Shown piece after piece: positions 1-10,650 of a stretch of 31,850 nucleotides of DNA. The stretch's first letter is position 1. The number at the start of each line of letters is the position of its first letter. The notes below the pieces were generated by a model. That model was given only the letters and a program-made list of their open reading frames with translations, was not told the origin of the DNA and ran no database searches. The DNA is taken from NCBI GenBank assembly GCA_001310555.1, contig BAXO01000063.1, positions 1-31,850 of the forward strand, given 5' to 3'. The stretch is from Bacillus sp. JCM 19058 (GTDB lineage Bacteria; Bacillota; Bacilli; Bacillales_H; Bacillaceae_D). Position numbers and translations under genes: made by a program.

Positions 1-1
1 G

Positions 2-964
2 GCAACAAGTGATTACAGAGTATTATTGTATTATCAGTACGTGACTATTGAAGATCCAGAACAATTTGCGAGCGAGCATTTGGCATACTGTAAAGAGCTC
101 GGATTAAAGGGTCGGATTATGGTAGCGAAGGAAGGCATCAACGGCACCGTTTCAGGAACCATTGAGCAGACAGAACAATATATGAAAATGATGAAAAACG
201 ACTCTCGTTTTGCTGACATGGTGTTCAAAGAAGACGAGTCACAGCAGCATGCTTTTAAGAAAATGCATGTCCGTCCGAGAAATGAGCTCGTGACGTTGCG
301 GCTAGAGGATGACATCAATCCAAAGAAGCTTACAGGAACCTATTTGGATCCGAAGGAGTTTTATGAGCAGCTTCAAGCCGAGGATACGATTGTCATCGAT
401 GCCCGCAACGATTATGAATATGAGCTTGGTCATTTTAGAGGCGCGATTAAGCCCGATATACAAACATTCCGCGAGTTACCGGATTGGGTTCGTGAAAATA
501 AAGACAGGCTTAAAGGGAAGAAGGTTCTGACCTATTGTACCGGCGGCATTCGCTGCGAGAAATTTTCGGGCTGGCTCCGGAGAGAGGGCTTTGAGGATGT
601 TGCCCAGCTTCACGGAGGGATCGTTAGTTACGGTAAGGATCCTGAAGTACAAGGAGAGCTTTGGGACGGCCAATGCTATGTCTTTGATGAACGAATCAGT
701 GTGCCGATTAACCAGAAGGAGCACGTCATTGTCGGAAAGGACTATTTTGACGGTAAACCGTGTGAACGCTATGTTAATTGTGCTAACCCGGAATGTAACA
801 AACAAATTTTGTGCTCGGAGGAAAACGAACATAAATATTTACGCGGCTGTACTCATGAATGCCGAGTGACACCTCGAAACTTGTATATTAAGGAGCACGA
901 GTTGAGCGAGGAAGAAATCGAACGACGTTTAGAGAATATCAAGGTAGAGCAAGTGCCTTCTTAA
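2..964 (+). CDS. trhO: tRNA uridine-34 hydroxylase TrhO, 5'-truncated by window edge
   Basis: Rhodanese-related protein of the TrhO/YceA (UPF0176) family, which hydroxylates U34 of certain tRNAs using oxygen and prephenate. The frame is open to the first bases of the window. Translating upstream of the TTG at 26 gives residues resembling the family N-terminus ([11 protein letters not shown]), so that TTG is not the true start and the start codon lies outside the window. Visible parts are the N-terminal acylphosphatase-like domain (motif [10 protein letters not shown]), then a rhodanese domain with VIDARNDYE and the active-site loop YCTGGIRC with its catalytic Cys. A C-terminal Cys-rich segment follows (CANPEC, CTHEC). 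The frame is intact to its TAA, unlike most neighbours. Identification is very secure; only the length of the missing N-terminus (a few residues) is inferred. Confidence 0.93.
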   Translation, partial: ATSDYRVLLYYQYVTIEDPEQFASEHLAYCKELGLKGRIMVAKEGINGTVSGTIEQTEQYMKMMKNDSRFADMVFKEDESQQHAFKKMHVRPRNELVTLRLEDDINPKKLTGTYLDPKEFYEQLQAEDTIVIDARNDYEYELGHFRGAIKPDIQTFRELPDWVRENKDRLKGKKVLTYCTGGIRCEKFSGWLRREGFEDVAQLHGGIVSYGKDPEVQGELWDGQCYVFDERISVPINQKEHVIVGKDYFDGKPCERYVNCANPECNKQILCSEENEHKYLRGCTHECRVTPRNLYIKEHELSEEEIERRLENIKVEQVPS

Positions 965-1127
965 TAAAATAATATTGGCTTTACTAGGACGCTGAATGTG
1001 TAGTTACCCCCAGCCAGATGAATGGTCGAGCGAAAAAAGGGGATACACACAGCGTTTCTTTTTAAACGATTCTTCGGGGGTCGAAATGACTGCCCGACAC
1101 TGCTTATGTATCGATGGGAGGGAGAAC

Positions 1128-2720
1128 ATGGACGAGCTTAAACCAAAACAAAAAAACAATTATAATGATCGCTGTCATGTCCGCAATGTTTTTTGCGGCT
1201 GTAAATATGACGATTATCGGAACAGCCTTACCTAAAATCATCTCGCAAATTGGCGGCATGGAGTATTTTAACTGGGTTTTCACCATCTATATGCTCGCTT
1301 CCACCGTCACTGCGATGCTCGTTGGAAAGCTATCTGACATGTATGGAAGGAAAATCTTTATTCTCATCGGAATTGCCATTTTTATGGTGGGAACCTTCCT
1401 ATGTGGCACTTCAACTTCCATTTTTCAGCTTATTTTGTACCGTGGTATACAGGGATTTGGCGGGGGAATGATTATGTCGACTGCCTTTACAACTGTCGGA
1501 GATTTGTTTACTCCAAGAGAGCGCGGGCGCTGGCAAGGGCTGCTTGGCTCTGTCTTTGGGCTATCCAGTTTATTTGGACCAACTCTCGGCGGATACATTA
1601 TCGATAATCTAGCTGGAACTGGGTCTTTTGGGTGTTCCTCCCGATTGGTGTAGTCGCCTTTATTTTCATTTTAAAATTGTATCCCTCTCAGGAAGCAAAG
1701 GCTGGTGAGCCGATTGACTATGCCGGTTCAGCAGTTTTAATTATTATGGTTGTATCGATGCTTCTAGGGTTTTCGTGGGCGGGTACTCAATACGCTTGGC
1801 TTTCACCTCAGATTATCGGCCTGTTTCTCTTGTCGATTCTCGCTTGTATCGCTTTTATCCGCATCGAACAAAAGGTGAGTAACCCTGTCATTCCGCTTCA
1901 CCTGTTTAAAAACAGCGTCTTTTCTGTTTCAATTGTCGGAGGAATGCTGCAAGGGATGGGGATGTTTGGGCTGATTATGTACATTCCTTTTTTTGTTCAA
2001 GGCGTGATGGGAGGATCTGCCACAGCTAGTGGACTCGTTGAAATGATTATGACGTTAGCGATGGTTTCCTGCAGTACGGTTTCTGGACATTGGATTACAA
2101 AAACGGGAAAATACAAATGGAAGGCCTTAATCGGATTATTAATCATGGCATTTGGCTTGCTTTTGAATTCATTTCTGACCGTGGAGTCAACAATGCTTCG
2201 CCTTGTCCTGCAATTAATCATTACGGGAATTGGGTTAGGAATGACGATGCCTGTCTTCAACGTTACTGTCCAAAATGCGGTCAAACACAAATATTTAGGA
2301 GTGGCCACCTCAACGATGCAGGTGTTCAGGCAAATCGGTGCAACGATTTCAGTGGCGCTCATGGGCGCGCTCATGGCTCAATTAATGAGCCAGAAAATTA
2401 AGGAGAGCGGTGAAGGGACAGCCCCTCCGCCAGTGGACAGTGAGCTGGAGCAGCTACATAATCCGCAAATTTTGATGGATGCGAGTCAGCTTGAACAAAT
2501 TAGAGCGAGCCTTCCTGAGGAAGCCGTTCCTTATTTTGAGCCGTTAATCGCGATGCTGAGGGAAGCGCTGAGCTATTCTCTCACAGGCGTATTTCTAGCT
2601 CTTACCTTTGTCATCGTACTTGCTTTCATCATCGTTCTGTTTCTAAAAGAAATTCCGCTGAAGATGACGAACCGCGATGAAGGTGAGCCGTCAGCCGGGA
2701 AGACTTCGAACGAAAGCTAA
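1128..2720 (+). CDS. MFS multidrug efflux transporter, DHA2 (14-TM) family, two frameshifts
   Basis: Predicted proton-driven drug exporter of the EmrB/QacA-like DHA2 family in the cytoplasmic membrane. The start is ATG 1128 behind GGGAGGGAG. Two single-base shifts restore one 530-residue protein. One is an extra A in the A7 run 1150-1156, which rejoins MDELKPKQ to KTIIMIAVMS. The other is a missing base near 1612, just before WNWVFWVFLP. Family motifs seen are motif A between TM2 and TM3 (GKLSDMYGRK) and the antiporter motif C (GPTLGGYIID). Many hydrophobic segments continue to a charged C-terminal tail. The two shifts compensate each other, and the repaired length is normal for the family. 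A phosphotransferase starts about 20 bases downstream with its own ribosome-binding site, so the two are probably cotranscribed. The substrate is unknown. An upstream ATG at 1114 is in the second frame but has no ribosome-binding site. Confidence 0.88.
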
Positions 2721-2739
2721 GAAAAGGAGAGAGCGGCAT

Positions 2740-3640
2740 ATGAATACCGAACAGATTGAGCGGATTTGCGATGAGTATCTCGGAGAAAAGCCGCAGCAGC
2801 TCAACCATATGACGTTCGGACACAGCAATCTCGTTTACGAAATAAAAACTGCGCGAAAGGAGTTCATTCTCCGCGCAAATGCGGATGCAGGCGCGCTACA
2901 GGGAATGGTGTCTAACTTGAACGTATTGTCCGAGTTGAGCTTGCCTGTTCCCAAAGTGGATTTTCTCGATTTGAGCAAGCGGGAATACCCTTTCGCTTGG
3001 ATGCTTCTGACGAAAATTCCTGGCCGGGATTTAAAATTTGAACTGCCGCTGATGACAAAAAAGCAAATGACGGCGCTCGCCAACCAAATCGTCAGCATTC
3101 AACGAAAGGTAGGAGAATTACCGCTAGGCTCTGGCTACGGCTGGGTGGCGATAGGAGAGCAGGGCACTTATCGTTCATGGGCTGATGCCATGACGAGTAA
3201 GCTGGAGAATAACATCAAGCGCGTACGTCATGAGCTAACAGGAATAGAAAGGGGAGCGATTAAAGAAAAGTTGGCTCATCATTACGCCTACTGTACTCAT
3301 GTTCAGCCGCGCTGCTTTTTAGACGATATTACGATAAAAAAATGTCATCATGTGTCAAGGTGAGCTGCAAGGCATTATCGACTTTGACTGGGTATGCTAC
3401 GGGGATCCACTTTACATGATTGCTTTAACCGAAATAGCCATTGTTTCCGATATTCATACGAAGGAGGCGCTCTTTTATATTGAGGAGCTTTGCCGACTGT
3501 CAGAAGTGGATGAACGAAAGAGAGCGGTGATTGATTTATATTCGCTCATCCATGCCTTGGAATTTCTGGCCTTTCATCGTAAAAATAATGACGACCAGGC
3601 TTATGAGAGAGTCAGGACTTCTCTGAACAGATGGATATAA
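2740..3640 (+). CDS. APH-family phosphotransferase (aminoglycoside/choline kinase-like), one frameshift
   Basis: Kinase-like phosphotransferase of the APH superfamily, 299 residues after repair. ATG 2740 follows AAAAGGAGAG. The N-terminal lobe has GHSNLVYEIKTARKEFILR, a nucleotide-binding loop plus lysine. The catalytic loop reads FLDDITIKN (Asp and Asn of the Brenner-like motif; the usual preceding HG is replaced). It is followed by IIDFDWVCYGDPLY, carrying the metal-binding Asp. The shift is an extra A in the A7 run 3336-3342; removing it joins DDITIK to NVIMCQGELQG. The true substrate is not visible: many Bacillaceae members of this clade are not proven antibiotic-resistance enzymes, so resistance should not be assumed. 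Its position right behind an efflux pump suggests coexpression. Confidence 0.82.
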
Positions 3641-3662
3641 CGCTCATTCTTATTAAGCGAGA

Positions 3663-4497
3663 TTATCCTTGTTTGGTCAGTGGGATAATCCCTTCCGGAA
3701 GCGAGCGGTCATTTAGCCAAGCTCTGAGGATATCGTTAAACAATTCAGGATCGGCTAAAGAAACACCATGACCGATGGCTGGAACAAGCACTCCTTGACA
3801 TTTAGGGTGCTTTTCGATTAACAGCTCGGCTGATTTTTCATCACCGCTCGCTCACGTTGTCCGGCGATGACGAGTATTCTAGCTTGGCATGACGAAAGTT
3901 TGCTGGAGGGGAATACGCCATATTCTCATCCATGACGCTAAGCAAGGTTTCGTATGTGATTCGTTGCGATTCGCGAAAGTAACGTTCAAAATCCCGTGGC
4001 TGAATATAAAGCTCCTTCGCTTGCCATTTGGCGAATGTCCGGTTACGAATGAACGGGTAGGCTAGGCGAAGCATAGGCCGAAGCCATTTTCTCATCATCG
4101 GCATTGGCAAAACAAGCGGGCTTTGCAGGACGAGTCCATCCGCTAGCTCTGGATATTGGCTAGCAATTTCTATGGTCAGCTGAGCACCGAGCGAAAAGCC
4201 GATCAGGAACACTGGCTTGTCCTCCGCTTTTGCCTGAATGAAGTGACCGAGCTGTTTCGCACAAGCGGTCATTGAAAAGATCGATTCCTTTGATTTTCCG
4301 TGCCCTGGCAAATGTGGAATCACGCAGTGGTAGTCTTCTTGAAAAGCCTTGATTTGTTGCTCCCATATCCAACCACTGACTCCCCCGCCATGGAGAAAGA
4401 CGAGCAACGGACGCTGTCTGTTGCCTGTTTCTTCAATATGTAACTTCAATAGTTTCCCATCCTTTGGAGAAATTTTTTTTGCAAAATTGCTAAGCAA
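3663..4497 (-). CDS. alpha/beta hydrolase, two frameshifts near C-terminus
   Basis: Small soluble serine hydrolase, about 278 residues after repair. The N-terminal part shows the oxyanion-hole motif FLHGGGVSGW, the cap-side motif HLPGHGKS and the nucleophile elbow IGFSLGAQ (Ser). The open frame stops early at 3841. A missing base near 3882 and a missing A in the A5 run near 3836-3840 restore a C-terminus through RILVIAGQRERAVMKKSAEL to the catalytic-His segment VPAIGHGVSLADPEL, ending at TAA 3663-3665. The start is uncertain: TTG 4497 opens the frame, but TTG 4449 (reading MKLHIEETG) has the better Shine-Dalgarno (AAAGGATGGG) and matches where such proteins usually begin. It converges on the phosphotransferase gene and is divergent from mrfA. 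Substrate unknown. Confidence 0.85.
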
Positions 4498-4725
4498 CGC
4501 TTTACTTGATTCATCCTTCCCTTTGCATATACCGTAAAGTGTAGCTATATATATTTTATACTGATTAAACGAATTTTTTTAAAGCTAATTCTCATGGCAG
4601 AATAATGGACGGATAGCAAAATACAATCGGATACATAGCGAAAGTCCGTTCACTCAGTTCAAAACCCCTCTAGAAAAACAAACAAACATTCGCTACAATA
4701 AAGAAAGAGAATTGAGGTGTGACGG

Positions 4726-7028
4726 ATGTTTAAACGAACGTTTCAAGAGTTGATCCAGTATTTGAAAACGGATGAAACCATTAAGGACCAGATCGTTCAC
4801 TGGCACGAAATTGAGGCGAGCGCTGCAAGAACGAAGCCATTTCCCGATTCACTCGATCTAAACATTCAGCAGGCGCTGCAACGTCGTGGCATCGGTGAAT
4901 TGTATACGCATCAGGACGAGTCCTTCCATCATGCATTAGCTGGACGCGATTTTGTAGCGGTGACTCCTACTGCCTCTGGAAAAACGCTATGCTATAACTT
5001 GCCGGTCCTTGCCCAAGTTGCAGCTGATGAGGAAAGCCGCGCTCTGTATTTGTTTCCGACGAAGGCGCTCGCTCAGGATCAAAAAAGCGAGCTGAACGAA
5101 ATTATTGACGAGATCGGGATCCAAGTCAAATGCTTCACCTATGATGGCGATACGGCACCGAATATTCGCCAGGCCGTACGAAAGGCGGGGCATGTCGTCA
5201 TTACGAATCCTGATATGCTGCATGCCGCCATTTTACCCCATCATACGAAATGGGTCGCCTTTTTTTGAAAATCTCAAATATATCATTATTGACGAGTTAC
5301 ATACGTATCGCGGCGTATTCGGCAGTCATGTCGCCAACGTCATTCGGCGCTTAAAACGAATCGCGGCATATTACGGCAGTGAGCCGACGTTTATTTGTAC
5401 GTCGGCGACGATTGCCAACCCGAAAGAGCTAGCTGAAGGCTTGACGGGGCGTACGATGGCGTTAGTCGATAATAACGGTGCGCCACGGGGAAAGAAGCAT
5501 TTTGTTTTTTACAACCCTCCGCTCGTGAACGAGCCGTTAAATATTCGAAAGAGTGCTACGGTCGAAGTGAATCGCCTGGCCAAAACGTTTCTTGAAAACC
5601 AAATCCAAACGATCGTTTTTGCGAAAAGCCGTGTACGGGTTGAAATTATTTTAAGCCATTTGCAGCAGCTGACTCGAAAAAAAGCTCGGTTCGGAAACGA
5701 TTCGTGGCTATCGTGGCGGTTACTTGCCGAAGCAGCGTCGCGAAATTGAACGGGGATTGAGACAAGGTGATATTGTTGGTGTAGTCAGTACGAATGCCTT
5801 GGAATTAGGCGTTGATATTGGACAGCTCCAGGTTTGTATTATGACCGGCTATCCCGGATCGATCGCTAGCTCCTGGCAGCAGGCAGGGCGAGCTGGAAGA
5901 CGGCAAAACGAATCGCTTACGATCATGGTCGCGGGCTCGACACCGATTGATCAATACATCATTTCAAATCCTGATTATTTTTTTTAACCGCTCACCTGAA
6001 TCGGCGCGAATTAATCCTGACAATCTCGTGATCCTTGTCGATCACTTAAAATGTGCAGCGTACGAGCTTCCTTTTAAACGGGGGGAGACTTTCGATACGG
6101 TCGAAATCGAACAAATTCTCGAGTTTTTAACAGAGGAACAAGTTCTGCATGAGCGCGCTAATAAATGGTATTGGATGAATGATGCGTTTCCGGCTCATGG
6201 CATTAGCCTGCGTTCAGCCTCGCAGGAAAATGTCGTTATTATCGATCAAAGCAACGTCGCCAGTCCAAAAGTCATTGGAGAGATGGACCTTTTTAGCGCG
6301 ATGACGCTGCTGCATGACGAAGCCATTTATTTGCATCAAGGCATTCAGTATCAGGTCGAGGAGTTGGATTGGGACGAAAAGAAAGCCTTTGTCAGGGAAG
6401 TGGCGGTCGAATACTTTACCGATGCGAACTTGCTGTCCAGCTTCGGGTACTTGGTGAGGATGAGCATAAAACGTGCTCTTCTTCAGACGTCTATTTTGGC
6501 GATGTTATGATTAATGCGAAAGCGACGATCTTTAAGAAAATTAAATTATCAACCTTTGAAACGATCGGTTCCGGACCCATTCACTTACCTGAAGAGGAAC
6601 TACATACGAATGCACTGTGGCTTAGCATTGCACCGGATGTCGTAGAAGCTGTAGGGGAGGGCCCGTTTGATCAGGCTCTTACGGGCCTTGCCCATCTGCT
6701 CCAGCATGTTGCCCCGGTATTTGTCATGTGTGATAGGCATGATCTTCACGTCATCCCGCAAATGAAGGCGGAGCATTCGGAGCGGCCGACCATTTTTATC
6801 TATGATCGGTATCCTGGGGGAATTGGGCTTGCCAAAGCCGTCTATCAAAATTTGGATACGATTATCGTCCAAGTCGAGGAGTTACTTCATTCGTGTCCGT
6901 GTCAATCAGGCTGTCCAGCTTGCATTGGGCTCGTCGACGGCTCAGGGCAAAATATAAAGACTCTGATTAAGCGCTTATTGAACCTACTGAAAAAGCAGCG
7001 AAATGAGGAAGCTTCATGGTCAGTTTAA
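4726..7028 (+). CDS. mrfA: DEAD/DEAH helicase MrfA (YprA), four frameshifts
   Basis: ATP-dependent 3'-5' DNA helicase of the YprA/Hrq1-like family. In B. subtilis it works with MrfB in a UvrA-independent excision pathway for mitomycin C lesions. ATG 4726 follows a GAGGTG site. Repaired length is 766 residues, as expected. Visible motifs are Walker A TPTASGKTL (about residue 83), motif II DELH (about 189), motif III SATIAN, motif VI QQAGRAGRR (about 387) and the C-terminal zinc-binding four-Cys cluster CPCQSGCPACIG (about 723). Shifts are an extra T in 5260-5266, an extra A in 5677-5683, an extra T in 5978-5985 and a missing G at about 6432. Each repair recovers family sequence (FFENLKY, RKKLGSE, DYFFNRS, ANLAVQL). 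mrfB starts inside its last codons (ATG 7016), implying translational coupling. Confidence 0.93.
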
Positions 7029-8273
7029 AAGGAAAGCTCGGTCATTTAAAAAGGCATATGCAGCTCGAGCCGGAACGGAAAATAGTCAAACAGGAAATTA
7101 AGACAACCGAAAATGTCATCCCTCATCTGGAGCAATGGGAAAAACTCGGGGCTCGACCGCACTGGTTTGATGGCCATTATACGATGATTCGCGAGGTGTC
7201 CTACCACTTGCTGAAAGCCACGGCTGTTATTCGTTTGGCAAGCTTGCAGAGGTGGTCGAGCGTTGGCAGGAGCATACGACTAGCCATCCCCTATCAACAA
7301 AAGGAAAGCAAGCAAAGGATTTGCTTTTTTTTGATACGGAAACGACTGGATTAAATACGGGGGCGGGAACTTCGATTTTTTTTGCTCGGCTATAGTCAGG
7401 TAAGAGCAGAGGAAGTACGGGTGAAACAATTTGTCATGCCCGGACCCGAGGCTGAGGTTGCCTTTATCATCATTTTTTTGACCGATATCGGCGAGCTGGA
7501 GAACCTTGTGACATACAATGGAAAGTCGTTCGATTGGCCGCAAGTAAAAACGCGCCACACGTTTGTCCGTGATCGCGTGCCCAAGCTGCCAAAGGTCGGA
7601 CATTACGACTTGCTCCACGCGGCACGACGGCTTTGGAAGGGACTACTTCCATCGTGCAAGCTGGCTGTCGTCGAAGAGGAAATCTTGCGTGTAAAAAGAG
7701 AAAATGAGACAGCGAGTTATTTAGTGCCGATGCTTTACTTTGACTTTGTCAATGAACAGGATCCGATGTATTTAGCCGGTGTGTTAAAGCATCATGAATG
7801 GGACGTGCTTTCCTTAATCACTTTGTATACTCATTTAGCAGGCTGCGTGTTAGATGCAGGCAAAGGGAATTTGCTCCCGCTTGAACAATACGAGATTGCC
7901 AGGTGGTATGAGTATCTTGGTGAAAAGGAGCTTGCAGCCCGCTTGTATGAACAGCTGACAGTCCTTAGAGAGCAGGTCGGTTATGACAGTTTGCTTGCAT
8001 TTGGTAAAATAAAAAAAAGCAATTGAAGCAGTATTCGGAAGCACTTAATGCCTTTACACAGCTCATTTCGCTGCAGGAGCATGAAGCCGATTGCTTGATT
8101 GAGTGCTCGAAGTTGTATGAGCACCAATTGAAGGATAGCGAAAAAGCGCTGTCCTTCGCAGCGCAGGCACTTGCTCTTGCCGAAAAGGAAATGATTACCG
8201 ATAGAAAAAGGGAAGCCAGGGCAGCTATACTGAAAAGGTAGAGCGATTGGAACGCAAGCTGCAAGCCAAATAA
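7016..8273 (+). CDS. mrfB: DEDDh exonuclease MrfB (YprB), about six frameshifts
   Basis: RNase H-fold exonuclease that partners MrfA. ATG 7016 overlaps the mrfA end by 13 bases. After repair it is about 419 residues, ending QAK then TAA at 8271-8273. The first catalytic motif is LLFFDTETTGL; LVTYNGKSFDWP and HHEWDVLSLITLY are the later conserved blocks. The C-terminus is a helical TPR-like repeat region (KQYSEALNAFTQL, SKLYEHQLKDSEKAL). Inferred errors are a missing C near 7205, an extra T in 7376-7383, a compensating pair at 7463-7465 and 7473-7479 (restores AFYHHFLTD), a missing A in 8011-8018 and a missing T near 8225. This is the most error-rich gene in the window, but conservation runs through the whole length, so it is unlikely to be a natural pseudogene. 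Confidence 0.9.
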
Positions 8274-8344
8274 AAAACAAATATAACATATAAAACAAGT
8301 AGCAGGGCATGGACGAATGTAGCTAATTAGGTAAAAGAACTAGT

Positions 8345-8372
8345 ACATTTGCATATGTGAATACATAGTTTA
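8345..8372 (+). promoter_or_regulatory. Sigma-K-type promoter of cotD
   Basis: AC at 8345-8346, a 17-base spacer, then CATAGTTTA at 8364-8372. This matches the B. subtilis sigma-K consensus AC-N17-CATAnnnTA. It lies about 36 bases before the cotD ATG with a strong AAGGAGG between them. B. subtilis cotD is a known late mother-cell gene, which supports the reading. AATTAGGT at 8324-8331 resembles half of a GerE site, but this is weak. Confidence 0.65.
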
Positions 8373-8407
8373 TAGTGACTCAACAAAAAAAAGGAGGAAC
8401 GTAATCT

Positions 8408-8802
8408 ATGTACTGTAAAAAAACCGATGCACCCTGCGTGTGTTTGTAAGAAGCCAACGACAACAAAAGTCTTGCCGGCAAAAGTGCATCCGACAAAAAA
8501 TAAAGTAGTGAAAAAAAACGTGTGAATATATAGTTCCTGAAGTTCATCCTTCCCATACAACTCATGTAACGAATCATGTTTACAAGCACGTACACAGCTT
8601 TCCGCATACTCAGTCGTTCGAGCAAAACGTCAGCAATCAGCAGTTTGTGGAAGGTCCGGGCAGCCCGGTTGCCGGAGCGATGTATCCGCCGATGGGTGGG
8701 TATCCGGAATATGGTCCAGTTGCCGGGGTCATGTCTCCTGGCCATCACCATCATCATCACAAAAAGCATTGCGGCTGCCATAAATGTCATCACAGATACT
8801 AA
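8408..8802 (+). CDS. cotD: Spore coat protein CotD-like, two frameshifts
   Basis: Inner spore coat protein made late in the mother cell, 130 residues after repair. ATG 8408 follows AAGGAGGAACG. Two extra As (A7 run 8417-8423 and A8 run 8511-8518) break the frame. Removing both gives MYCKKPMHPACVCKKP at the start and a continuous chain to HKCHHRY. The composition is typical of CotD: Cys-containing start, a His/Val/Pro middle (VHPSHTTHVTNHVYKHVH), a Gly/Pro/Tyr stretch, then a run of six His and HCGCHKCHH at the end. Longer stop-free frames on both strands cover the same bases but are shadows with no family resemblance. A terminator follows within 10 bases, so it is monocistronic. Confidence 0.88.
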
Positions 8803-8811
8803 GTTAACTCG

Positions 8812-8840
8812 ATGGGAGCAAAGGGTCGCTCCCATTTTTT
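8812..8840 (+). terminator. Intrinsic terminator after cotD
   Basis: ATGGGAGC (8812-8819) pairs perfectly with GCTCCCAT (8828-8835) around an 8-base loop, followed by a T run to 8840. Confidence 0.8.
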
Positions 8841-9041
8841 ATTTTTATCCTGAATGGGTGGTAGTCATCCTCGCCTCAGGCAATAAAGCGGAAAGGAATA
8901 CTTTTGATTTAGTTATCCATCAGGGGATGATGAAGAAGCTCTTTACTAACACGAAGGCTCAGTCATCAAGCAAGTCAAGAGCTTTGCAAAGCGACAATAA
9001 ATAATTCTAAAATGATACGATGAGTGAAAGGGTGAACCGGC

Positions 9042-9597
9042 ATAAAAACGATTGCTCTAACCGGGTATAAAGCACACGAACTAACTATTTTGATCAAAGC
9101 ACCCTGGAATTTATTACATAAAGAAGGCTTTAGAAGGCCGCTTGCGTAGCCTGCTTGACAAAGGGTTAGAATGGGTCATTGTCAGCGGACAACCGGGAGT
9201 TGAATTATGGGGTGCCGAGGTAGTGATTGCACTGAGAAAAAGCGAATTCCCTCACTTAAAACTTGCGGTACTGACACCATTTCTTGAGCAGGAAGCTAAT
9301 TGGAAAGAGGCGGCCAAAGAATATTATCGTTCCATTCTTTCAGAGGCTGATTTCGTTGACAGTATTACGAAGCGTCCTTATAGTAGCCCGGCTCAGCTTC
9401 AATTGAAAAACGAATTTATTTTGTCAAAAGCCGAAGGGCTTTTGTGCTTGTATGACGAAGATAGGCTAGGAACACCTTCCTATTACTTAAAGATTGCCAA
9501 GGAAAAACAACAATCTGAACAATTCTCCATCATTCAGATCAATTTTTCTGATATGGAGCTTGTCGTGCAAGAAGAACAAGACACATGGTCTTCGTAA
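9042..9597 (+). CDS. ypsA: YpsA family protein (DUF1273, TIGR00725-like fold), frameshifted, odd start
   Basis: Member of the YpsA family, found next to gpsB in Bacillota. The fold is SLOG/Rossmann-like and the protein has been linked to cell division control in Firmicutes. The intact part from 9142 reads LRSLLDKGLEWVIVSGQPGVELWGAE, with the Gly-rich nucleotide-like loop, then FLEQEANWKE and RPYSSPAQLQLKNEF. Upstream, KTIALTGYKAHELTIF is in another frame. Missing bases near 9088 (T run) and 9118 would join the pieces to 185 residues, the usual length. The codon at the expected start (9042) is ATA, placed correctly behind AAAGGGTGA. Either the start is a miscalled ATG, or an in-frame ATG at 9020 with a different indel is used. 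The family is secure; the start is not. Confidence 0.85.
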
Positions 9598-9863
9598 TCG
9601 TTCGCGCAAAAAAACGCATTCGCTTCATGTGAAAATCATGTTTTGGGACGGAGGCTTAGGACTTATTAAATAATTTCCTGACATTCAAATTGACAATTTC
9701 TCGTTCTTTTGAAAAAAAATATAAGGGAGTGCGTCATAGATTTATGTTTCAAATTTTTATGAAATCGGCATCGCATTATCATGTATCAATTATTCTAGTA
9801 AGGGCTTCAAACAGTAATACGTAATGTAAATGAAAAGTTAATGAATAGCAGGGGTGAGAAAGA

Positions 9864-10177
9864 ATGAATAGTAAAGAGATTCGTTTTACCGCAAACGAAA
9901 TATTAAACAAAGATTTTAAAACGAGCATGAGAGGCTATAATCCGGATGAAGTCGACAAATTTCTCGATGCTGTCATTCAGGATTACGAGGCCTTCAATAA
10001 AAATATGGAGAGGCTAGAAAAAGAAAATCAGCAGCTGAAACTCGAGAACAAGAAATTAGCCGAGCGCCCGCAAAGGCAAGCGTCGAGTCCATCGGTTGGA
10101 AGTACGAATTACGACATTTTACAAAGGCTGTCGAACCTGGAGAAAAAAAAGTATTTGGCAATAAACTCGACGAGTAA
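9864..10177 (+). CDS. gpsB: Cell division/elongation regulator GpsB, C-terminal frameshift
   Basis: Small DivIVA-like membrane-associated coiled-coil protein that links PBP1 and other wall enzymes to the division and elongation machineries. ATG 9864 follows GGGGTGAGAA. The N-terminal DivIVA domain is clear ([23 protein letters not shown]). It is followed by a coiled coil rich in Glu/Lys/Leu ([18 protein letters not shown]), a linker, and the C-terminal trimerisation segment [14 protein letters not shown]. The A8 run 10143-10150 appears miscalled: the other frame continues VFGNKLDE and stops at 10175-10177, the standard GpsB ending, whereas the uncorrected frame ends at 10181 with an unrelated tail. 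Whether one A is missing or two are extra cannot be decided. The gene order ypsA-gpsB-rnpB matches B. subtilis. Confidence 0.92.
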
Positions 10178-10200
10178 GTAATTAAAGGAGAGGAAGCTGC

Positions 10201-10597
10201 TTGATCGACGTTTATATTGATGGCGCAAGTGCCGGTAATCCGGGACCGTCGGGGGCAGGTATTTTCATGAAGTGGGAGAATGGACAGGTACGAACATTTT
10301 CCATCCCAACAGGAGTCTTATCCAACCACGAGGCAGAGTATGAAGCGCTGTTAAGAGCGCTCAGACTATGCATTGAGCTGGGAGTGACAAAGGCTTCGTT
10401 TCGGACGGATTCGCAGTTAATCGACCAAGCACTTGAAAAACGCTATGTGAGAAACAAGCAGTATCGCAGTTACTTAGTCGAAGCGCTGGCGCTTATTGAT
10501 CAATTCGAGCTCTTTTTTTATGAAATGGATACCGAGTCGGCAAAATAAACAGGCGGACATTTTAGCGAGGGCGGCAATCGAGCGAAAGGTTCACTAA
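10201..10597 (+). CDS. RNase HI-like protein (YpeP type), one frameshift
   Basis: Reverse-transcriptase-like/RNase H domain protein, 131 residues after repair. The TTG start at 10201 follows AAAGGAGAGG. The RNase H carboxylates are present: Asp in VYIDGASAGNPGPSG, Glu in NHEAEYEALL, Asp in RTDSQL and the last Asp in KQADILARAA. The T7 run 10513-10519 has one extra T. Correcting it turns a premature stop into FFMKWIPSRQNKQADILA and an end at 10595-10597. It starts 23 bases after gpsB, probably in the same transcript, and rnpB has its own promoter immediately downstream. It may cleave RNA in RNA/DNA hybrids, but B. subtilis members of this short clade are poorly characterised. Confidence 0.86.
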
Positions 10598-10604
10598 TCA
10601 GTAC

Positions 10605-10633
10605 TTGCTTCTTGATGAAATAATTGCTATAAT
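10605..10633 (+). promoter_or_regulatory. Sigma-A promoter of rnpB
   Basis: TTGCTT (10605-10610), a 17-base spacer and TATAAT (10628-10633), placing the transcription start near 10640 just before the 5' end of RNase P RNA. Confidence 0.75.
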
Positions 10634-10650
10634 AGTGTCTGTTGCTCTTA

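Noticed and set aside
2740..3640. Calling the phosphotransferase an antibiotic-resistance gene
   Set aside because: Only the general APH fold is visible, with no substrate-specific features.
3661..3690. GATTATCC/GGATAATC hairpin between the phosphotransferase and hydrolase genes
   Set aside because: Long loop, no T run, and the arms include the repaired hydrolase stop codon, so it is not a convincing terminator.
8380..9004. Long stop-free frames on both strands across the cotD region (including one ending at 9004)
   Set aside because: They overlap the repaired CotD, lack ribosome-binding sites, and have unnatural composition; the CotD frame explains the bases. The last piece (about 8930-9004) could be a tiny ORF but has no recognisable features.
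9690..9725. TTGACA with TATAAG as a gpsB promoter
   Set aside because: The spacing is about 24 bases, too long, and the A run between them may be miscalled.
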